Notes under the pieces: generated by a model | What the model was told of the DNA's origin: nothing | Database searches by the model: none | What the model saw: the letters and a program-made list of their open reading frames with translations, nothing else | Program-made: the position numbers and the translations under genes | Shown here: positions 6,341 to 13,448 of the stretch, one piece after another | Numbering within the stretch: the stretch's first letter is position 1 | How the letters are laid out: every line of letters begins with the position of its first letter | NCBI GenBank assembly: GCA_031270205.1 | Contig: JAISYA010000083.1 | Span: 1-17,333 of the forward strand | DNA from: Treponema sp. | Lineage (GTDB): Bacteria > Spirochaetota > Spirochaetia > Treponematales > Breznakiellaceae | Direction of reading: 5' to 3' | Length of the DNA stretch: 17,333 bases

Positions 6341-7624
6341 ATGGCTGTTCATAAAATACTGGGCCCGGGGGACCGGCCCGCTTATGCGTACTGGATACCG
6401 CTTTCCATCCAGCACGTGTTTGCCATGTTCGGGGCGACTATCCTTGTGCCGATACTCACGGGGCTGGAGCCGGCCACCGCGCTCTTCACCGCGGGGACCG
6501 GGACTTTAATCTATATTCTGTGTACCGGCGCGAAGGTGCCCGCCTTTCTGGGATCTTCTTTCGCCTTTATTCCGCCCCTTATCGGCATTACCGCGAGCCA
6601 CGGCCTTTCCTACGCCCTGGGCGGCGCGGTAGCGGCGGGTTTTTTTTACTGCATCGTGGGGCTTATTATCCGCTTCGCCGGGACGCTCTGGCTGGACAAG
6701 GCCCTGCCGCCGGTGGTGATAGGCTCGGTCATTGTGGTCATCGGTCTTAACCTTGCCCCTACCGCCATGGCTATGGCAATGAACGACAGCGGCGGGAATT
6801 ACAGCCTTGTATGCCTTTCCATAGCGGCGGTAACGCTGGCCGTAACGGTGGCGGCGAATATTTTTTTGAAGGGATTTTTCAGTACCATTCCCATTCTTAT
6901 CGGCCTTGTGGCGGGTTATCTCTTTACCCTGATTATGGGGGCTTTCTTTCCCGCCTACGCCCTCATCGACTTCCAGGTGGTGCGGGACACCCCCTGGTTC
7001 GGTTTTCCCGCTTTTCACGTTCCCAGCTTCAGCTTTGTGCCGGTTCTGACTTTTGTGATTGTGTCCCTGGCGACCATTTGTGAGCATCTGGGGGACACGC
7101 TGGTAACGAGCAAGGTAGTGGGCCAGGATTTCTACAAAAGTCCGGGTCTCCACCGCACGCTTGCCGGGGACGGCATTGCCACTGCCTGGGCCGCGTTCTG
7201 GGGCGGGCCGCCCAACACCACTTACGGCGAAAATATCGGCGTTATGGCCATTACACGGGTGTACTCGGTGTGGGTAATTGGCGGCGCGGCGGTAATCGCC
7301 GTGATCCTTTCCCTGTTCCGCAAATTCGGCGCGTTGATCCGGACCATTCCCACGCCGGTCCTCGGCGGCATTTCCATGCTGCTTTTCGGGATAATCGCCT
7401 CCAGCGGACTGCGGACCATTGTCGAAAGCGGCGTTGATTACAAGGACAAGCGCAATTTGACGATCTCTTCGGTGATTTTCGTCATCGGTATCGGCGGCGG
7501 ACGCCTTGCCTTTAACATTACCCAGGACCTCCGCTTCGAACTGGCCGGTGTGGCGCTGGCCACGGTGGTAGGAATTATACTCAACCTGTTATTCCCCCCC
7601 GAGCAGCCGCGCCGGGAAACGTAA
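6341..7624 (+). CDS. uraA: Uracil permease, NCS2 family
   Basis: The 427-residue, highly hydrophobic protein is a nucleobase:proton symporter of the NCS2 (UraA) family. The substrate-binding signatures are intact: GSSFAFIPP (71-79), Glu248 in CEHLGD, and Glu297 in NTTYGENIGVMAITRVYS, where UraA holds uracil. That last motif favours uracil over xanthine or ascorbate members. About 14 membrane segments in two inverted repeats are expected and the length is normal. A strong AGGAGG (6328-6333) lies 7 nt before the ATG. TACACT at 6307-6312 may be a -10 box with a weak -35. A strong terminator follows, so it is probably a single-gene unit for pyrimidine salvage. No pyrimidine-biosynthesis genes are nearby and no attenuator is visible upstream. 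Confidence 0.93.
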   Translation: MAVHKILGPGDRPAYAYWIPLSIQHVFAMFGATILVPILTGLEPATALFTAGTGTLIYILCTGAKVPAFLGSSFAFIPPLIGITASHGLSYALGGAVAAGFFYCIVGLIIRFAGTLWLDKALPPVVIGSVIVVIGLNLAPTAMAMAMNDSGGNYSLVCLSIAAVTLAVTVAANIFLKGFFSTIPILIGLVAGYLFTLIMGAFFPAYALIDFQVVRDTPWFGFPAFHVPSFSFVPVLTFVIVSLATICEHLGDTLVTSKVVGQDFYKSPGLHRTLAGDGIATAWAAFWGGPPNTTYGENIGVMAITRVYSVWVIGGAAVIAVILSLFRKFGALIRTIPTPVLGGISMLLFGIIASSGLRTIVESGVDYKDKRNLTISSVIFVIGIGGGRLAFNITQDLRFELAGVALATVVGIILNLLFPPEQPRRET

Positions 7625-7632
7625 AGCCAGGA

Positions 7633-7674
7633 GGCCGCCGGCCGGTACGGGCGTCGCCGGCGGCCATTATTTTT
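7633..7674 (+). terminator. Rho-independent terminator of uraA
   Basis: A perfect 10-bp GC stem, GGCCGCCGGC (7633-7642) with GCCGGCGGCC (7656-7665), is followed directly by ATTATTTTT. It starts 9 nt after the uraA stop. Confidence 0.88.
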
Positions 7675-7686
7675 GCGAATTTCCTA

Positions 7687-7715
7687 TTGAATATGCCGAT
7701 AAGTAAAGGTATAAT
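7687..7715 (+). promoter_or_regulatory. Sigma-70-type promoter of the hemerythrin gene
   Basis: TTGAAT (7687-7692), a 17-bp spacer and a perfect TATAAT (7710-7715) predict a start near 7722, giving a leader of about 33 nt with GGTGG before the ATG at 7755. A second TATAAT (7735-7740) has no usable -35. Confidence 0.75.
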
Positions 7716-7754
7716 AGAAGTTGAGACTTTTATGTATAATGGTGGTGATAAAAA

Positions 7755-8225
7755 ATGCCTAAGTCAGAACTGGTAAGATGGTCCGCGACGTATTCCGTGG
7801 GCATAAAGCTGATTGATGATCAGCATAAAGGGCTGTTGGATTTGGTCAACGATCTGTTCAACCATGTGAGCGCTGATGAGGCGACGGAACGGGCCTATTT
7901 TCAGAAGGTGATTCAGACGGCCGTCAATTATGTGAAGGTCCACTTTGCTACCGAAGAAAAAATCATGCTGGCCACCCGCTTTCCGGGGTACGCGGAGCAC
8001 AAAAAGGCCCACGATACCTTTGTGCTGACCGTGGTGGACAATATCCGGGACTTTGAGGCGGGGAAAAAGTTCACGCTTGCGGGTTTCACCCGGTTCCTGA
8101 AGGACTGGGTGCTGACCCATATCGCCATTATGGACAAACAGTATTTCACCTATTTCAAACAAATCGCCTCCCGCAAGGCCAACGGCAGGCTGACTATCAA
8201 CCAGGGGGACCTGCAGCGCCGCTAA
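7755..8225 (+). CDS. Bacteriohemerythrin (single-domain O2-binding protein)
   Basis: The 156-residue protein is a four-helix hemerythrin carrying a non-haem di-iron site that binds O2 reversibly. All seven iron ligands are present in canonical order: His24 (DDQHKGL), His63 and Glu67 (HFATEE), His82 and His86 (HKKAH), and His122 and Asp127 (HIAIMD). The N-terminal WSATYSVGIKLIDDQH is typical of the bacterial subfamily. It is free-standing, with no chemoreceptor or signalling domain, and carries a roughly 20-residue polar tail after the fold. In an anaerobic or microaerobic host it would serve as an oxygen scavenger or sensor; that role is inferred. It has its own promoter and terminator, so it is monocistronic. 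Confidence 0.95.
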   Translation: MPKSELVRWSATYSVGIKLIDDQHKGLLDLVNDLFNHVSADEATERAYFQKVIQTAVNYVKVHFATEEKIMLATRFPGYAEHKKAHDTFVLTVVDNIRDFEAGKKFTLAGFTRFLKDWVLTHIAIMDKQYFTYFKQIASRKANGRLTINQGDLQRR

Positions 8226-8273
8226 AACCGGAGATATCGCCGCCTTTCAGGAGGGCCTCGCCCCTGCTTTTCA

Positions 8274-8302
8274 AAAACCTCCGGTTTCCGGAGGTTTTTT
8301 TT
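8274..8302. terminator. Bidirectional Rho-independent terminator between convergent genes
   Basis: AAAACCTCCGG (8274-8284), a TTT loop and CCGGAGGTTTT (8288-8298) form an 11-bp hairpin flanked by T-runs on both strands. It ends the hemerythrin gene and, on the minus strand, can end the HAD gene that stops at 8357. Confidence 0.88.
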
Positions 8303-8356
8303 GCGCTTTTCGAAAAACCGGCGGATTTTAAGCATGGTAACCACGGACCACATGCG

Positions 8357-9160
8357 TCACGAAAGCTCGTGAGCGGAATCTTCCGGTATCTCGAACACCC
8401 CTTCGAGAACATGCCCGGGCTTGTAGGGAAAGGTGGGGAGGTCCGCGGGGACGGTAACGCCCGACAGGACAAGTACCGTTTCGATTTCAGCTTCAACGCC
8501 GGCCACGATGTCCGTGTCCATGCGGTCGCCGACTATGGCCGTTTCTTCCCGCTTGGCATTGAGTCTGCGCAGTCCGTGGCGCATCATCAGGGGGTTCGGC
8601 TTTCCCACAAAATAGGCCCTGGTTTTCGCGGCCAGTTCAATAGGGGCTACCAACGCGCCGCAGGCGGGAACAATGCCCCCTTCCGCCGGGCCGGAAAGGT
8701 CAGGATTCGTGCCGATAAGCCGGGCTCCGCCCAGCACGAGCTTTACCGCCAGCTCCAGCGCTTCCAGGCTGTAGCCCCGGCCTTCGCCCACTACCACGTA
8801 ATTGGGGTTGACGTTGTTCATGGTGAAACCTGCGTCATACAGGGCCTGGATCAGCCCCGGCTCGCCGATGACGTATACCGAACCGCCGGGATGCTGGGAA
8901 GCGAGAAAGCTCGCCGTGGCCAGGGCGCTGGTGTAAAAATGTTCCGGCTCCACCTCGATGCCCAAGCGGGCAAGTTTTTGGGCAAGTTCAATCGGGGAGC
9001 GTTCGCTGGAATTGGTCAGGAAGAGATAGGCCTTATTGTTGGCGTTCAGCCATTCCACAAATTCCGCCGCTCCCTTGAGGAGCCGGTTTCCGTGGTAGAT
9101 AACCCCATCCATGTCGATGATAAAGGCTTTTTTCGAGCGAATATTGTTCAAATCTTTCAT
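8357..9160 (-). CDS. HAD superfamily subfamily IIA phosphatase (NagD-like)
   Basis: The 267-residue protein has the full HAD catalytic set. Motif I is FIIDMDGVIY with nucleophile Asp16 and acid/base Asp18, motif II is LTNSS (48-52), motif III is Lys187 in VGKPNP, and motif IV is VGDRMDTDI with Asp212 and Asp216. The IYHGNRLLKGAAEFVEWL stretch and the large C2-type cap between motifs II and III place it in subfamily IIA with NagD, AraL and phosphoglycolate/4-nitrophenyl phosphatases. Substrates in this group are small sugar or nucleotide phosphates; which one is not predictable here. Its ATG has no Shine-Dalgarno site, and a -10 box lies 6 nt upstream. It is convergent with the hemerythrin gene and divergent from the small membrane-protein gene. 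Confidence 0.92.
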   Translation of the reverse strand: MKDLNNIRSKKAFIIDMDGVIYHGNRLLKGAAEFVEWLNANNKAYLFLTNSSERSPIELAQKLARLGIEVEPEHFYTSALATASFLASQHPGGSVYVIGEPGLIQALYDAGFTMNNVNPNYVVVGEGRGYSLEALELAVKLVLGGARLIGTNPDLSGPAEGGIVPACGALVAPIELAAKTRAYFVGKPNPLMMRHGLRRLNAKREETAIVGDRMDTDIVAGVEAEIETVLVLSGVTVPADLPTFPYKPGHVLEGVFEIPEDSAHELS

Positions 9161-9166
9161 GCTGCC

Positions 9167-9195
9167 AGTATAGTGGAATTACATCTTTTTTTCAT
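9167..9195 (-). promoter_or_regulatory. Promoter of the HAD gene, leaderless spacing
   Basis: On the minus strand ATGAAA (9190-9195), a 17-bp spacer and TATACT (9167-9172) are followed by six nt, GGCAGC, and then the ATG at 9160. The predicted transcript starts at the ATG itself. Confidence 0.5.
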
Positions 9196-9239
9196 CTACC
9201 CCTGAAGAGCTTCGAGCGGGCATACAGGGAGGAATGAAA

Positions 9240-9311
9240 ATGTACAAAAAGCGGGCGGACGCTGTTGTTTTGATCCCCGGTTTTAGCCTCTTCGGCTTAA
9301 ACGCTTCGTGA
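9240..9311 (+). CDS. Possible 23-residue peptide ORF with strong ribosome-binding site
   Basis: AGGGAGG (9226-9232) is followed at 7 nt by ATG (9240) and a 23-codon frame to TGA at 9309-9311; an in-frame ATG at 9234 is too close to the Shine-Dalgarno site. The peptide begins MYKKRADAVVLIPGFSLFG, a basic start followed by a short hydrophobic stretch. The stop overlaps the -35 box of the next gene. I do not recognise it and see no clear promoter; it could be chance or a gene remnant. Confidence 0.25.
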   Translation: MYKKRADAVVLIPGFSLFGLNAS

Positions 9312-9336
9312 CAAAACAGGCGTTCTTCTGTATAAT
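9308..9336 (+). promoter_or_regulatory. Sigma-70-type promoter of the small membrane-protein gene
   Basis: GTGACA (9308-9313), a 17-bp spacer and a perfect TATAAT (9331-9336) predict a start near 9343, followed by GGAG (9349-9352) and the ATG at 9358. Confidence 0.75.
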
Positions 9337-9357
9337 CAGAGCAGCTTTGGAGAAACC

Positions 9358-9669
9358 ATGAACGCCTTTTTCAGGAACAAAAACCTGCTTGCCCACATCC
9401 TGTGGATCGTTTTGATCGTATACGCGGTCGCCTCGGTCTACCTTTTGATCACTTCGGTAAATTGGTACCGGCATTACCCCGGCGCTTACTTAAACCCTCT
9501 GACGCTCGTCGGCTTCGCGGTGATTTCGTTCCTGCTGGTGGTACTTGTTTCAAGCTACCACCTGAGTTCCCTGATCCGCCGCAGGAAACGCCGCACCGAC
9601 CGGCAGCGGCTTTCCCGCGCGAAATTTGTCAGGGCAAAGCACCGCATGCCTCCGCGAGGTTTTAGATAA
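9358..9669 (+). CDS. Small two-helix membrane protein of unknown function
   Basis: I do not recognise the family. The 103-residue protein has two hydrophobic helices, about residues 10-33 and 48-68, joined by a short loop with NWYRHYPGAYLNP, and a strongly basic tail (74-103, rich in Arg and Lys from RRRKRR onward). The positive-inside rule places the tail in the cytoplasm, where it could contact nucleic acid or acidic lipids; this is inference. A good promoter and a GGAG Shine-Dalgarno site support expression. It is followed by a short hairpin and the separate promoter of nfeD, so it is probably transcribed alone. Confidence 0.7.
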   Translation: MNAFFRNKNLLAHILWIVLIVYAVASVYLLITSVNWYRHYPGAYLNPLTLVGFAVISFLLVVLVSSYHLSSLIRRRKRRTDRQRLSRAKFVRAKHRMPPRGFR

Positions 9670-9678
9670 GCCCCGCGA

Positions 9679-9695
9679 CAAAGCCCCGCGCTTTG
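9679..9695 (+). other. Short hairpin before the nfeD promoter
   Basis: CAAAGC, loop CCCGC and GCTTTG form a 6-bp stem ending one base before the TTGACA of the nfeD promoter. There is no T-run, so it is a weak terminator candidate or a possible operator. Confidence 0.25.
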
Positions 9696-9696
9696 C

Positions 9697-9725
9697 TTGA
9701 CACCCTGCCCATATAGACATACACT
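9697..9725 (+). promoter_or_regulatory. Promoter of nfeD-SPFH, leaderless spacing
   Basis: A perfect TTGACA (9697-9702), a 17-bp spacer and TACACT (9720-9725) are followed by only CCTGGT and then the ATG at 9732. No Shine-Dalgarno site fits. The transcript would begin at or next to the start codon. Confidence 0.65.
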
Positions 9726-9731
9726 CCTGGT

Positions 9732-10196
9732 ATGCTGTTTGATTTCGGCTTCATATCCCTCCGCTGGATATGGGTTGCCCTTACCATTGTTTTCGCCCTT
9801 ATTGAAGTGTTTACTATGGGGCTTACCACGGTGTGGTTTGCCCTTTCCGCGCTCGTCATGGTGTTTCTCTCGTTTCTGAATATACCGCTTGCCGCCCAGA
9901 TTCTGATTTTTCTCGGCATTGCGGCGCTTTTGCTGGTTTTTACCCGGCCCCTGGCGGTAAAAAAATTCAAAACAGGCACGGAAAAAACCAATGTGGACAG
10001 CCTTATCGGCAAACACGCTTTGGTTATCAAAGGAATAGGTGAATTTGAAAAAGGCGAGGTAAAATTGAACGGCCAAATCTGGTCCGCCCGCTCCGAAGAT
10101 AACGCTGAAATACGGGAAGGAACCATATGCGAAGTGATTAGGATTGAGGGCGTACAGGCAATCGTCCGTCCTCTTCCCGATACAATCGAAAATTAA
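9732..10196 (+). CDS. NfeD family membrane protein
   Basis: The 154-residue protein has three or four N-terminal membrane helices (within residues 8-76, including WIWVALTIVFALIEVFTMGL) and a C-terminal OB-fold NfeD domain (about 85-150). The domain's markers are the LIGKHALVIKGI strand, VKLNGQIWSAR and IREGTICEVIRIEGVQAIV. This is the short NfeD form without the ClpP-like protease. Short NfeD proteins act with SPFH (stomatin/flotillin-like) partners in membrane microdomain organisation, and such a partner gene follows 18 nt downstream. The start is supported by a perfect -35 with 17-bp spacing placing transcription at the ATG; no ribosome-binding site is present. Confidence 0.92.
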   Translation: MLFDFGFISLRWIWVALTIVFALIEVFTMGLTTVWFALSALVMVFLSFLNIPLAAQILIFLGIAALLLVFTRPLAVKKFKTGTEKTNVDSLIGKHALVIKGIGEFEKGEVKLNGQIWSARSEDNAEIREGTICEVIRIEGVQAIVRPLPDTIEN

Positions 10197-10214
10197 TTAT
10201 TTGGAGGTACTGTT

Positions 10215-11099
10215 ATGACTTATGTGCTTATTGTATTGGCCGCTTTTATACTGTTACTGATTATTACCAATATCAGAATCGTCTCACAGTCAAACGCCTG
10301 CGTGCTTGAGCGTCTGGGCGCGTACTGCGTTACCTGGGGCGTGGGTATTCACGTGAAAGCGCCCTTTATAGACCGGATCGCCAACCGGGTGTCCCTCAAG
10401 GAGCAGGTGGCCGACTTTGAGCCGCAGCCGGTGATAACCAAAGACAATGTTACCATGATGATAGACACGGTGATCTATCTGCAAATCACCGATCCCAAGC
10501 TGTACACCTACGGCGTGATGTATCCCTTCAAGGCCATTGAGAACCTGGCCATTACCACGCTACGGAACATCATCGGCGAGCTTGAACTGGACGAAACCCT
10601 CACGAGCCGGGACATGATCAACAACCGCATGCGGAGCGTCCTTGACGAAGCCACCGACCCCTGGGGTATCAAGGTGAACCGCGTGGAGGTGAAGAACATC
10701 ACGCCGCCGAAGACCATTCAGGAGGCCATGGAAAAGCAGATGCGGGCCGAACGGGAACGCCGGGAATCGATCCTCAGGGCGGAAGGCGAAAAGCAGTCGG
10801 CAATTCTGGTCGCGGAAGGGCAGAAGGCCTCGGCGATTCTCAAAGCCGAAGCGTCCAGGGAAGCGGCGATCCGCGAAGCCGAAGGCGAGGCTCAGGCTAT
10901 TCTCAACATCCAGCGGGCCACTGCCGACGGCCTTGCCATGCTCAAAGCGGTCGCCGCCGACGATGCGCTGATCAGGCTCAAGAGCCTTGAGACCCTGCAA
11001 AAAGTCGCCGAAGGCCAGGCCACAAAGATAATCATCCCCTCGGATATCCAGAACCTCGCCGGACTGGTAACAAGCGTGACGGAACTGGTAAAGAAATAA
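10215..11099 (+). CDS. SPFH/Band 7 domain membrane protein (stomatin/QmcA-like)
   Basis: The 294-residue protein starts with one membrane helix (residues 2-19) and continues with an SPFH domain (about 22-175), shown by VLERLGAYCVTWGVGIHVKAPFIDRI, VITKDNVTMMIDTVIYLQITDP and WGIKVNRVEVKNITPP. A long charged coiled coil (about 176-240) with repeated RAEGEK, VAEGQK and EAEGEA units follows. The proline after the KNIT stretch and the Glu/Ala-rich coil are typical of stomatin and QmcA. Such proteins oligomerise into membrane cages that scaffold proteases and lipids. GGAGG (10203-10207) precedes the ATG, in contrast to nfeD, which appears leaderless. The two probably form a bicistronic operon and a physical complex. 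Confidence 0.93.
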   Translation: MTYVLIVLAAFILLLIITNIRIVSQSNACVLERLGAYCVTWGVGIHVKAPFIDRIANRVSLKEQVADFEPQPVITKDNVTMMIDTVIYLQITDPKLYTYGVMYPFKAIENLAITTLRNIIGELELDETLTSRDMINNRMRSVLDEATDPWGIKVNRVEVKNITPPKTIQEAMEKQMRAERERRESILRAEGEKQSAILVAEGQKASAILKAEASREAAIREAEGEAQAILNIQRATADGLAMLKAVAADDALIRLKSLETLQKVAEGQATKIIIPSDIQNLAGLVTSVTELVKK

Positions 11100-11165
11100 G
11101 CGCAGACAAGCGCATCTTGGTATCATAGCGCTGCGGTTAAATCTTCTCTTCTGCTTCCCCCGCGC

Positions 11166-12593
11166 CTACAGCGACTCGGTGAGCAGTTTGCCGCCCGAAG
11201 CGTCCAGGCGTATCCTGACCTTGCGGAGCGGCTCGGCCACAAAGAGGGCTATCTGGCAGATTTCGATGAGGGTACCGGATCGTATTTCCCCTAAAACTTC
11301 GACCGTGGCCTTGTCATCGGTGTTGATATGGTCCAGCAGTTCCGTTACCCTGGCGGAGGCGCTTTGTTGCTCTTCTTCAAGCCGGTGCAGAAGTTCCTCG
11401 ATTTTGGCCCGCCTTTCCCCTTCAGGGCCGGCGGCCAAAAGCTCGCGGACTTTGGCCAGTTTCGCCGCCAGGATGCGCAGGCGGTTGTTGTTCTTTTCTT
11501 TTTCCTGCTGGGCGGTAAAGTCGATGCCGCAGTGGATGTGGCTGGACTTGCCGGCCTTTTTGCCGATGCCGCCGGCTTTGATACCGTGGACCGCGTAGAT
11601 GGCGCCGCCGAGGATCATGCCCCGCTCGCCCATTTCGATGTGCTCCAGGGTGAACACGCTCGAATTGATGATCTCCGAATCCACAAAAATCGCTTTCCGC
11701 GCCGCCGCCCGGCAGTTCTCAATAAACTTCGTCCTGATGCCGCCGCCGACTTTGAGCAGCGCCGCGCCCCGCCCGATAATTCCCCCGGCCACGGCGAGGT
11801 CGCCCTTGGTAACCGCCTCGGTAACGTCAAAGGTCTGCTTGATGCTTACCGAGCCGCCCGAGTAAATCTTGAAGCCGTCTGAGACCGGCCCTTCAATCAT
11901 CACGTCGCCGGGAAAGACGATGTTGCCGGTGGCGTAGTCCACCGCGCCTTTTATAACAAGGGTTTCCTGTACACTGAGGACTTTTTTGTTTTCTACCAGT
12001 TGGCCGTTGATTTCCGAAAGGATAAGGCCGCTTTCGGTGCGGGTGTTGTCCCCGCCGCTTAAGCCTTCGGTGTGGATTACCACAAAGGGGACGGGCGCAT
12101 CGTGTACGTTTTTACCCTCTGCGCCCTGCCTGCGGGGCCGCAGTTTTGCCAGTGTTTGGCCTTTTTTCACGATGATGAAGGGCGAGCGGCTGCGGTAATC
12201 GACGCGCCCGCGCTCGTCCGCAGCCTGGCCATTCCGGGTGAGCAGGGGGTTGATTTCAAAATATTCGGTTACCTCGTTCACCGGCGGGTCGCCGGCCGCG
12301 ACCAGCACGTCCTTTATCTGCCGACGCTCGCGCCCGCACGTTTCAAGCGCTTCCTGTATATCGTTCCAGCGTATGCCGTAGACGACGTTGAGCCGCTGGA
12401 GAATCGTCCCCACATTATTGGCGCTTAAGGATCGGCCGCCGCCCACCGGGGGGATAAAATCCGCCCGCAGTTCAAGGTCGTTTTCCGAGAACGCAACCGC
12501 CAGTTTCCCGTCGTTTTCGTCCCCGAACAGCACTTCCTGACGGTTCACGTTTTGGTGAGTTTCGCCGGCCTTTTCGTCCCTGTGTTGTTTCAT
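11166..12593 (-). CDS. FapA (DUF342) family protein
   Basis: The 475-residue protein matches the FapA/DUF342 family, named for flagellar assembly protein A in Vibrio, where it influences polar flagellar function. A variable N-terminal region (1-130) is followed by PFIIVKKGQTLAKLRP (138-153), the start of the conserved domain. A right-handed beta-helical run of G-rich turns (about 185-345) comes next, including GAVDYATGNIVFPGDVMIEGPVSDGF and KAGGIG. A charged coiled coil (about 362-425, EKEKNNNRLRILAAKLAKVREL onward) and a short beta C-terminus complete it. No signal peptide is present, so it is cytoplasmic. In spirochaetes it may relate to periplasmic flagella, but no flagellar genes are in the window. 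It lies 69 nt after the lipoprotein gene; its Shine-Dalgarno site is weak (AGAG). Confidence 0.88.
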   Translation of the reverse strand: MKQHRDEKAGETHQNVNRQEVLFGDENDGKLAVAFSENDLELRADFIPPVGGGRSLSANNVGTILQRLNVVYGIRWNDIQEALETCGRERRQIKDVLVAAGDPPVNEVTEYFEINPLLTRNGQAADERGRVDYRSRSPFIIVKKGQTLAKLRPRRQGAEGKNVHDAPVPFVVIHTEGLSGGDNTRTESGLILSEINGQLVENKKVLSVQETLVIKGAVDYATGNIVFPGDVMIEGPVSDGFKIYSGGSVSIKQTFDVTEAVTKGDLAVAGGIIGRGAALLKVGGGIRTKFIENCRAAARKAIFVDSEIINSSVFTLEHIEMGERGMILGGAIYAVHGIKAGGIGKKAGKSSHIHCGIDFTAQQEKEKNNNRLRILAAKLAKVRELLAAGPEGERRAKIEELLHRLEEEQQSASARVTELLDHINTDDKATVEVLGEIRSGTLIEICQIALFVAEPLRKVRIRLDASGGKLLTESL

Positions 12594-12662
12594 AACGGAT
12601 CTCTATCGTTATTATCGGAAAAAAAGGAGGCAAGCTTTTGGCATATTACCCATATAGAGCCG

Positions 12663-13418
12663 CTATTTCCACGTTACCTCGTAGCTCAGGGGCTGTTCCA
12701 GCACCAGTATATCCGCCAGGGGGACGGAAAAATCGGCGCGGCGGCCGAAAAAGGTTCCGCCCTTGACGCTTTGCACTACGCCGGGGAATTCAATTGAGGC
12801 GCGGATTGATGATTGGGAGATTTCGTCGGCAATGCCCTTGCCGTACACGGCGCTTACCAGGGCCAGGTACTCGGCTTTGCCCAGCGCTTCGCCGGTTGCC
12901 AGCGGGGCCATGAGGACAGAAAGATAGTCGGTGATTTCGGGGGAAATGAGGGAAAGGAGGCGGGGGCCGGAAGCGAGGCTCAGGTTGATGGTACAGCGCC
13001 CGCCCGCGGCGCTTTGCTCAAAGCCGATAAACCCCCCGCCGGTCTTGCCGCCCGCGACGGCCAGGAAATCGCTGATCCGGGCGATTTTGACCGGCCCCGC
13101 GATAGCCGCCGGGGCGGTGTTGCTGAACGAGGCCGACTCAACGCCCGGCGCGGCGGCCAGAGAGCGGGCAAGGGCCGGCCCGTTGAGCAGCGGCCCGTCC
13201 GCCGGGGCCGAACCGGCGGCGGCGGCCAGAGAGCGGATCAGCGCCGCCATGCGCGGCTGCAGGGAAGCGCTGACCAGCAGGGCCGCCTGGCCGCCCTCCC
13301 CAAGCGAACCGTTAATCCGGGACGCGCAGGAACACAGCGGCAGCAGCAGTACACACAGGCCGAAAACGGCGGCGCCACAGCGCGGCGAGGGCGGCCTTTG
13401 CGGGCTAAACCGGTTCAT
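12663..13418 (-). CDS. Putative lipoprotein of unknown function
   Basis: The 251-residue protein begins with a basic, proline-rich N-region, a hydrophobic core (AAVFGLCVLLLPL) and a lipobox LCSC with Cys31 as the lipidated residue, so it should be exported and membrane-anchored. The mature part is rich in Ala, Gly and Ser, with segments such as IARISDFLAVAGGKTGGGFIGF, INLSLASGPRLLSLISPEITDYLSVLMAPLATGEAL and a C-terminal beta-like stretch ending LSYEVTWK. I do not recognise the family; it resembles uncharacterised spirochaetal lipoproteins in style. It follows gnd by 30 nt on the same strand and is probably cotranscribed with it. Upstream AACAGG is a poor Shine-Dalgarno site, about 10 nt away. 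Confidence 0.75.
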   Translation of the reverse strand: MNRFSPQRPPSPRCGAAVFGLCVLLLPLCSCASRINGSLGEGGQAALLVSASLQPRMAALIRSLAAAAGSAPADGPLLNGPALARSLAAAPGVESASFSNTAPAAIAGPVKIARISDFLAVAGGKTGGGFIGFEQSAAGGRCTINLSLASGPRLLSLISPEITDYLSVLMAPLATGEALGKAEYLALVSAVYGKGIADEISQSSIRASIEFPGVVQSVKGGTFFGRRADFSVPLADILVLEQPLSYEVTWK

Positions 13419-13448
13419 AATATAGGGGCCTGTTCTCCGGCGGAATTA

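Noticed and set aside
6506..7153. 215-codon minus-strand ORF opposite uraA
   Set aside because: Low-complexity His/Lys/Arg-rich translation of the reverse of a membrane protein gene; uraA is unambiguous.
8369..9205. 278-codon plus-strand ORF opposite the HAD gene
   Set aside because: The minus strand encodes all four HAD motifs; the plus frame shows no domain and runs into the HAD promoter.
11100..11165. Terminator between the convergent SPFH and FapA genes
   Set aside because: Only weak, interrupted pairing (CGCAG with CTGCG, GCGC with GCGC) and no clear T-run; not supportable.
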